From: Mesocentrotus franciscanus | Lineage: Eukaryota > Echinodermata > Echinoidea > Camarodonta > Strongylocentrotidae | Direction of reading: 5' to 3' | Assembly: GCA_037976565.1 (NCBI GenBank) | Contig: CP137671.1 | Coordinates: 9,997,592-10,061,591 of the forward strand | Length of the DNA stretch: 64,000 nucleotides | Shown: positions 57,425 through 64,000 of the stretch, piece by piece | Layout of the letters: every line of letters starts with the position of its first letter | Position numbering within the stretch: position 1 is the first letter of the stretch | The notes under the pieces: generated by a model | Seen by the model: the letters and a program-made list of their open reading frames with translations, nothing else | What the model was told of the DNA's origin: nothing | The model's database searches: none | Translations under genes and position numbers: made by a program

Positions 57425-58600
57425 TCGTTCGTCACGGCCGAACGCAAAATAATTCCGCAAAGATTTTTTTTGACACGATATTCTTCATTCTTTTCCGAAC
57501 AATTTGATACCATGCTTATCTCTTTATGACCATTAATAAGGGAATGAGCGTCCATTCAAGTTAACTGTCCGTGCGCGCGAGCTTTTGTAATACATAGCAT
57601 ATATGGGCAAAAACATGCCTATACAAAATCCATTATAGCTCTTTTGGATGCACCGGAACCTTCAAACTTTTTCCATATTTAGATAGAGTATGGGTCGGAG
57701 ATATGATTTCATGTGTCATTTGGCCATCAAGTACACCGGGACGTCATCATAATGGCCTTGAAACTCAAAATACGAATTTGCATATTATGACGTCAGCATA
57801 TTTTTGGAAAATTGAGTGTATCTCTGTAAATGTTGATCATTTTTCTCCCAAATTTGGATATGTTGTAGTTGAGGCAATTGTCTACAAGATCAGTACACAT
57901 TAATTTTCATTTTAATGACGTCATCATAGTCAAAAATTCAATTAAAGGCCACATGTCACAATTTCTTCATTTGCGTGTTATGTCTATGGAAGGTGAATTT
58001 CGTTCACATGATGTATCTACATGACATTATCCTTTGAGCTCTATCTAGCTTATTTGTGCTCTATGTTCTCCCAAATTTTGGTATGTTATAGCTGAGACTA
58101 TGTGCTATAGAAACGGTGCTTTTAGTTTTTTGGTCAGATGTTGGGATCATGTTAAAATTTTTAATTGAATGTTGTAATTTCGACCATGCCAAAACGAGTC
58201 ATCAAAATTGAACCATATTTCAAACACTTGAATTTAAGGTCAAGGATCAGTATAACATGTCATCAAAAACCGAAGGCGCACCATGACGCGCACGTACGTG
58301 CGCGTCAAAATAAAAAAAATGCTCAAAATAACTTTTTAATTAAATAAGAGTGAGTTTTAGGCCATTTTGAGCGCGCGGTTTATTGCGTAACGCCATTACA
58401 CAACATATAATCGCCATTTTTTTTTCTTTCATGATATAACCAATTTTCCGAACAATTTGATACTCTTTATGATTATTAATAACGGAATGAACGTCCGTTC
58501 AAGATAAATGTCCGTGCGCGCGAGCTCTTGTAATACATAGCATATATGGGCAAAAACATGCCTATACAACATCCATTATAGCTCTTTGGGATGCACCTGG

Positions 58601-60085
58601 GCCGGTATTCAATTCAATACTTAGAATAAGTAAGAAATTTACTAGGTAAATGGCTAAGCTAAGAAGTTTACTTATCTCGTATTCAAATCGCATTTTAGAC
58701 AATTACTTACCTTAGACAAAATCTTATTAAAATACTTACTGCTTAGCATTGTGACATCACACCGTCAATCAAAAGTAATGAGCAATTATCGCGTCTCAAT
58801 AAATGCGCGCTAAGATAATTGTGCGCAGGTTATGGTGTAGGATTGTACATAGTGGACAAGATAAATTTTCTGGTAAGGTGTATATTATCTTAAAATTACT
58901 CTTTGAGAAGAATATCTATCAGGCACCTTGATTTAAAAAAATCAAGCTGACTCTGGACAATATGGCGATGTCTAATTTATGGGAAATTTGTGAAAATACT
59001 AGCTGTGAGTGGGTCAAACAAACTGTGGAACGTCGATTGAAAGATTCTCATGCTCAGTATTCGTCTGCTTGTATGTACGATAATTCGCATTGTGTTAACT
59101 ATCGAATCTTCAAACATTCTTTATGTTTAGAAAGATACTTAATCTATCTCATTAAAAGAGATCGGACAATATTAAGTCGTTTTCGCTGTGGCAATCATTA
59201 CCTGCCGATTGTAGCTGGTAGATATTCAAATACTCCCAGGAAATGAGGCTATGTACGCTGTGCAATTTGCAATCGCTTGGGGATGAGTTTCATTACTTGT
59301 TTGTATGCCCTGCCTTTTGTTCAGACAGAAAATTGTTCATCGATAAATATTTTATTGAAAGACCAAATACACTGAAAATGGATCAGCTTTTAAACTCCAA
59401 TAATGTACAAACACGTTAAAACTTAGTAAAATTCTGTCGAAAAATAATGCATCGTTTTCATTTATTAAAGTATGTGCAAAAAAACATGTTATGAGTTCAA
59501 TATTAACTTTATGTTTTTCTTTTTTGTCTTATTAATATCAAATTATTAAATTGATATCAAGAATATTTTCAGTAATTCATTAATTCAAATATCAATTTAC
59601 TGGTGCCAGTAACTTTCTTTTTCAATTGCTTCCATTAGTTGTCGTTGTAATTATTATTATCGTTTTGTTATTATTATCATTATCATTATCATCATAATTT
59701 TTCTCACTATTGTCGATAGTGTTATTTTGTATTGATTAACATTAATTCGATTTGTATTGTATATTTTACAGTGTTAAATTGACAAATTCAAACTGATTGT
59801 AAACTTCTCCAATACCCCAGTGTGGGTGACATGAGAATAAATTGTCATTTTCATTGTCATTGTCATTGTCATTGATACTGCGTAATAAAACCATATGCTT
59901 GACAAGCGCCAATCAAGGCCTCCAAATCATTGGCTAAAGTCTGGTAGGGAGCCGTCTAAAATTTAGGGTAAAATACTTAACCAAAAGTTTGAATTGAATA
60001 CCAAAATTGGCTAAGTATTTTATCAACGACAAATACTAAGTAAACAGCTTAAATTTTGTACTTAAGTATTGAATTGAATACGGGC
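58601..60085. mobile_element. 1.5-kb TIR DNA transposon (non-autonomous) inside unit 1
   Basis: Terminal inverted repeats GCCgGTATTCAATTCAATAC-TTA and the complement of TAA-GTATTGAATTGAATACgGGC, one mismatch in 23. CCTGG lies at both junctions (58,596-600 and 60,086-090), and uninterrupted relatives have single-copy sequence there, so it fits a 5-bp target duplication (or a shorter one if the TIR starts GGG). The superfamily is not certain. The interior repeats taagta/tactta steps near the ends. Confidence 0.8.
58962..59870 (+). mobile_element. LINE C-terminal fragment with (TCATTG)n tail
   Basis: Frame 58,962-59,246 gives WVKQTVERRLKDSHAQ and SRFRCGNHYLPIVAGRYSN. After a TGA at 59,244 and a frame change it continues RCAICN, LGDEFHYLFVCPAFCSDRK. 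This CxxC..HYL..CP zinc-knuckle end is found downstream of RT in many invertebrate non-LTR elements. The segment ends in tcattgtcattgtcattg near 59,870. It is nested in the TIR transposon; the RT domain is missing. Confidence 0.75.
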
Positions 60086-60570
60086 CCTGGACTCCCAATT
60101 TTTCATATTTTGATAGAGTATGAGTCGGAGATATGGTTTTTATGTCTCATTTGGCCATTAAAAATATTCTGACGTCATCATAATTACATTGGAACTCAAA
60201 ATACGAATTTGAATATTATGAAGTCAGCATATTTATGAAAAATTGATTGTATCTCTGTAAATATTGATCGGTTTTCTTCCAAATTTCGATATGTTGTAGC
60301 TAAGACAACTCTCTACAAGCTCAATTGCCACTGTTTTTCATTTTGATGACGTCATCATAATACAAATTTCGATTAAAGGCCACATGTCAAAAATTTCTTA
60401 AATTGCGTTTTATGCCTATGAAAGGTGAATTTCGATCACATCATCATTAATCTACATGTCATTGTTTTTATAGCAGTAACTCGCTTATTTTTGCTTTATT
60501 TTGTCTCATATTTTAGTTGGAACAGCCCACCTATACTTGTTCCAAACAAGTATAACATGTCTAGTTTATT

Positions 60571-62744
60571 ATTATTAGGTGGGCTGTATATAATACAGAC
60601 CACCTTATGTTTTCGGTAGAATTGCCTTTATTATTATTTATTTATTTATTCTTTATTAGGTGGGCTGTATAAAATACAGACCACCTTATGTTTTCGTTAG
60701 AATTGCCTTTATTATTATTTATTTATTAGGTGGGCTGTATATAATACAGACCACCTTATGTTTTCGTTAGAATTGCCTTTATTATTTATTTATTTATTCT
60801 TTATTAGGTGGGCTGTATATAATACAGACCACCTTATGTTTTCGTTAGAATTGCCTTTATTATTTATTATTAGGTGGGCTGTATTTAATACAGACCACCT
60901 TATGTTTTCGTTAGAATTGCCTTTATTATTTATTTATTTATTTATTAGGTGGGCTGTATATAATACAGACCACCTTATGTTTTCGTTAGAATTGCCTTTA
61001 TTATCAGGTGGGCTGTATATAATACAGACCACCTTATGTTTTTGTTAAAATTGCCTTTATTTATTATTTATTTATTAGGTGGGCTGTATATAATACAGAC
61101 CACCTTATGTTTTCGTTAGAATTGCCTTTATTTATTATTCTTTATTTATTTTTCTTATTTCCACCCACTTTTTTGTTAGCAAGATAATTTGAAAATGGCT
61201 CAATCAAATGCCTTGAAATTTGGCACACATATGTATAGGCATATGGACAAAGCAAAATAATGTTTTCAACCTTGACCTTGACTGATGACGTCATCTAGGC
61301 GCCATTTTGTGAAATTTTCTGAAAATCTACTCATGATCATATCTTCATAACGGAAAGTCATTTCTCATTCATATTTATCATGATTAAGGTCAATATCCGT
61401 CCGGTCAATTTCAGGTCAAAAAACGCGCGCGCATGCGTACGTCCGTGCGTCAGCGCGCGCAAAATTTCAAAATGTTCCAAATCGTCTCAAATTCATTTTG
61501 GATACGTTTCAGGCCATTTTAAGCATTTTATAAAAAATCGCGCACACGCACATGCGCGCGCGTTTTTGCGCGTAACACGATTATACAACATAGAATCGCC
61601 ATTTTTTTTTCTTTCATGATATTTCCCATATTTTTTCGAACAATTTGATACCATGTTTATCTCTTAATGACCATTAATAACAAGATGAGCGTCCATTCAA
61701 GATAAATGTCCGTGCGCGCGAGCTCTTGTAATACATAGCATATATGGGCAAAAACATGCCTATACAAAATTCATTGTAACTCTTCAGAATGGATGGAAAC
61801 TCCCATTTTTTTTCATATTTGGATAGATTATGAGTCGGAGATATGATTTCATGTCTCATTTGACCCTCAATTAACTCATGACGTCATCATAATGGCCTCC
61901 GAACTCAAAATTTCAATTTGCATATTATGACGTCAGCATATTTTTGGAAAATTGATTGTATCTCTGTAAATATTGATTGATTTTCTTCCAAATTTTGATA
62001 TGTTCTAGCTGAGACAATTTTCTACAAATGCAGTTGACACGATTTTCATTTTGACAAAGGCATCATGGCGTATTTTTGCGATTAAAGGAGGCATGTCAAT
62101 TTTTCACATTTTGCGTGTATTCTCTATGGGACATGACTTTTTTTCAAAACTGGATTCTACATTCCCATCTTTCGCGAGCAATATCTCCGTCGTTTTAGTT
62201 TTGTTTTCGCTGAGCTTCGAGTATGTTGTAGCTGAGACAATAAGCTATCACAAGTGTGCCCTTTATTTTTCGATCAGATGCCGGGATCATGCTCATATTT
62301 CACTTGCAAAGTGGGATTTGAGAATTCCATTTTCCGTTCACGTGTAATGTCTATGTGGATTATTTTGGTATATTGGTCGCAATTGACTTGAAACGTTGCA
62401 TGTTGATAGGTAAGACAAAATATTTCATATAAAAACACAAAATCGAGAATATGCATATTTCATTATGTTATTTAGATTTTAAGGTTAAAGGCCAAATATA
62501 CTGTACATGGTTTCTCTAAAACAATGCTTTGTATAGACATAAAATTTGGCACAGTAATAAACCTGAATAAGGGATTATTTCAAAATTTTGGTCAAATCAT
62601 GCCAATGGTATCTTAACTACTTAGTATGTAAATTAGGGTCAAAGGTCAAACATATCACTGATCACTTTCTCAATAACCATGTGTGTATGGACTAATTGGA
62701 ACAGCCCACCTATACTTGTTCCGAAACAAGTATTACATGTCTAG
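60571..62744 (+). mobile_element. Helitron/Helentron-like element, unit 2 (complete)
   Basis: Eight palindrome copies (60,577-61,105), then a ~1.6-kb body. It ends with ACAGCCCACCTA (62,701-62,712), hairpin ACTTGTT-ccga-AACAAGT (62,714-62,731), nine bases (attacatgt) and CTAG (62,741-62,744) followed by T. TAGGTGGGCTGT at the 5' side is the exact 12-bp reverse complement of ACAGCCCACCTA, i.e. subterminal inverted repeats as in Helentrons. The body contains several TGACGTCA-type motifs and a GCGCGC segment, with no long ORF. Confidence 0.65.
60577..61140. repeat. Palindrome array 2 (8 copies)
   Basis: Units start at 60577, 60658, 60728, 60806, 60872, 60947, 61006 and 61077. Same palindrome and tatgttttcgttagaattgc tail as array 1, with (TTTA)n spacers of 6-25 nt. 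Most copies read ttAGGTGGG rather than tcAGGTGGG. Confidence 0.97.
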
Positions 62745-62761
62745 TTATTTATTTATTATTC

Positions 62762-64000
62762 TTTATTAGGTGGGCTGTATATAATACAGACCACCTTATG
62801 TTTTCGTTAGAATTGCCTTTATTTATTTATTTATTTTTCTTATTTCCACCCACTTTTTTGTTAGCAAGATAATTTGAAAATGGCTAAATCAAATGCCTTG
62901 AAATTTGGCACACATATGTATAGGCATATGGACAAAGCAAAATAACGTTTTCAACCTTGACCTTGACTGATGACGTCATCTAGGCGCCATTTTGTAAAAT
63001 TTTCTGAAAATCTACTCATGATCATATCTTCATAACGGAAAGTCGTTTCTCATTCATATTTATCATGATCAAGGTCAATATCCGTCCGGTCAATTTCAGG
63101 TCAAAAACGCGCGCATGCGTACGTCCGCGCGTTAGCGCGCGCAAAATTTCAAAATGCTCAAAATCGTCTCAAATTCATTTTGCATACGTTTCTGGCCATT
63201 TTAAGCATTTTATAAAAAATCGCGCACACGCGCATGCGCGTGCGTTTTCGCGCGTACTGGTATTTTGCAACATAGAATCGCCAAATTTTCTTTGTCATCA
63301 TATTTGGCACATTTTTCAAGCATTTTGATACCTTGTTCACCTTTTTTGACCATTAATAACGCAATGAGCGTCCGTTCAAGAAACTTGTCCGTGCGCGCGA
63401 GCTCTTGTAATACATAGCATATATGGGCAAAAACATGCCTATACAAAATTCATTGTAACTCTTCAGAATGGATGGGAACTCCCAATTTTTTTCATATTTG
63501 GATAGATTATGAGTCGGAGATATGATTTCATGTCTCATTTGACCCTCAATTAACTCATGACGTCATCATAATGGCCTCCGAACTCAAAATTTCAATTTGC
63601 ATATTATGACGTCAGCATATTTTTGGAAAATTGATTGTATCTCTGTAAATATTGATCGATTTTCTTCCAAATTTTGATATGTTCTAGCTGAGACAATTTT
63701 CTACAAATGCAGTTACACGATTTTTCATTTTGACAAAGGCATCATGGCGTATTTTTGCGATTAAAGGAGGCATGTCAATTTTCACATTTTGCGTGTATTC
63801 TCTATGGGACATGACTTTTTCAAAACTGGATTCTACATTCCGTCTTTCGCGAGCAATATCTCCGTCGTTTTAGTTTTGTTTTCGCTGAGCTTCGAGTATG
63901 TTGTAGCTGAGACAATAAGCTATCACAAGTGTGCCCTTTATTTTTCGATCAGATGCCGGGATCATGCTCATATTTCACTTGCAAAGTGGGATTTGAGAAT
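62762..64000 (+). mobile_element. Helitron/Helentron-like element, unit 3 (runs off the window)
   Basis: Only one palindrome copy (62,768-62,796), then the same body as unit 2 offset by about 1,685 bp, with high identity from ttatttccacccacttttttg to the window end. The 3' hairpin lies beyond 64,000. Confidence 0.75.

Larger units (their letters stand above)
56627..60564 (+). mobile_element. Helitron/Helentron-like element, unit 1 (interrupted)
   Basis: Begins TCAGGTGGGCTGT in the LINE tail and has seven palindrome copies (to ~57,090). A long body follows, containing two diverged sub-bodies (57,090-58,160 and ~58,170 onward, sharing gtccgtgcgcgcgagct and gtaatacatagcatatatgg). It ends in ACAGCCCACCTA, hairpin ACTTGTT-cca-AACAAGT (60,535-60,551), nine bases, then CTAG (60,561-60,564) followed by T. 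Helitrons end in a hairpin about 10 nt before CTRR. No Rep/helicase ORF, so non-autonomous. Confidence 0.6.

Noticed and set aside
56629..61105. Regularly spaced 29-bp palindromic repeats, superficially like a CRISPR array
   Set aside because: Eukaryotic context, spacers are (TTTA)n plus a common tail rather than unique, and there are no cas genes.

Overview
This window looks like AT-rich nuclear DNA of an animal, probably a marine invertebrate and most plausibly an echinoderm. The reasons are spliced genes with GT/AG introns, a Blimp1/PRDM1 gene resembling the deuterostome family, TTAGGG-type interstitial repeats, CR1/L2-like LINEs with a 2A-like motif (a class known from sea urchins), tRNA-headed SINEs with TTA tails, abundant (CT)n and (CTT)n tracts and many TA-flanked MITEs. 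The species cannot be fixed from the sequence. There is nothing prokaryotic here: no operons, no CRISPR, no rRNA.

Region 1 (1-5970, + strand): the last six coding exons of an ABCG (White/ABCG2-like) half-transporter. The ATP-binding half lies to the left, outside the window. The flanking and first internal introns hold a 12-bp G-rich minisatellite and three tandem copies of a ~315-bp unit. Region 2 (5970-8940): intergenic, with two striking hairpin elements. Region 3 (8940-21344, - strand): a blimp1/prdm1-like gene, convergent with the ABCG gene. It has a SET/PR domain split over exons 2-4, four C2H2 zinc fingers in the last exon, and a candidate first exon about 7 kb upstream. A 102-bp MITE lies in one intron and Tx1/L1-like LINE debris in the large first intron. 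Region 4 (21.3-53 kb): no confident gene. It holds candidate upstream regulatory DNA (a perfect RFX X-box palindrome, CRE and Blimp1-type sites near 24 kb), microsatellites, a TTAGGG-containing satellite, SINEs, LINE tails, Tc1/mariner- and hAT-like MITEs, a tRNA-Arg-like sequence at the tip of a long inverted repeat, and a ~317-bp tandem duplication.

Region 5 (53-56.6 kb): a nearly full-length but broken CR1/L2-like LINE (endonuclease and reverse transcriptase, several frameshifts, one nonsense codon) whose N-terminus carries a GDVHPNPGP 2A-like motif. Region 6 (56.6-64 kb): three head-to-tail units of a Helitron/Helentron-like element. Each begins with an array of a ~29-bp palindrome in 60-80 bp units, continues with a ~1.6-kb or longer body rich in TGACGTCA and GCGCGC motifs, and (units 1 and 2) ends in a 7-bp-stem hairpin, 9 nt and CTAG. 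A 12-bp motif in the 5' palindrome is the reverse complement of a motif next to the 3' hairpin. The first unit is interrupted by a 1.5-kb TIR transposon, itself holding a LINE fragment.

The two host genes show no functional link beyond adjacency. Region 6 is the best candidate for an under-described system. The blimp1 locus with its candidate self-regulatory sites is the most biologically informative part.
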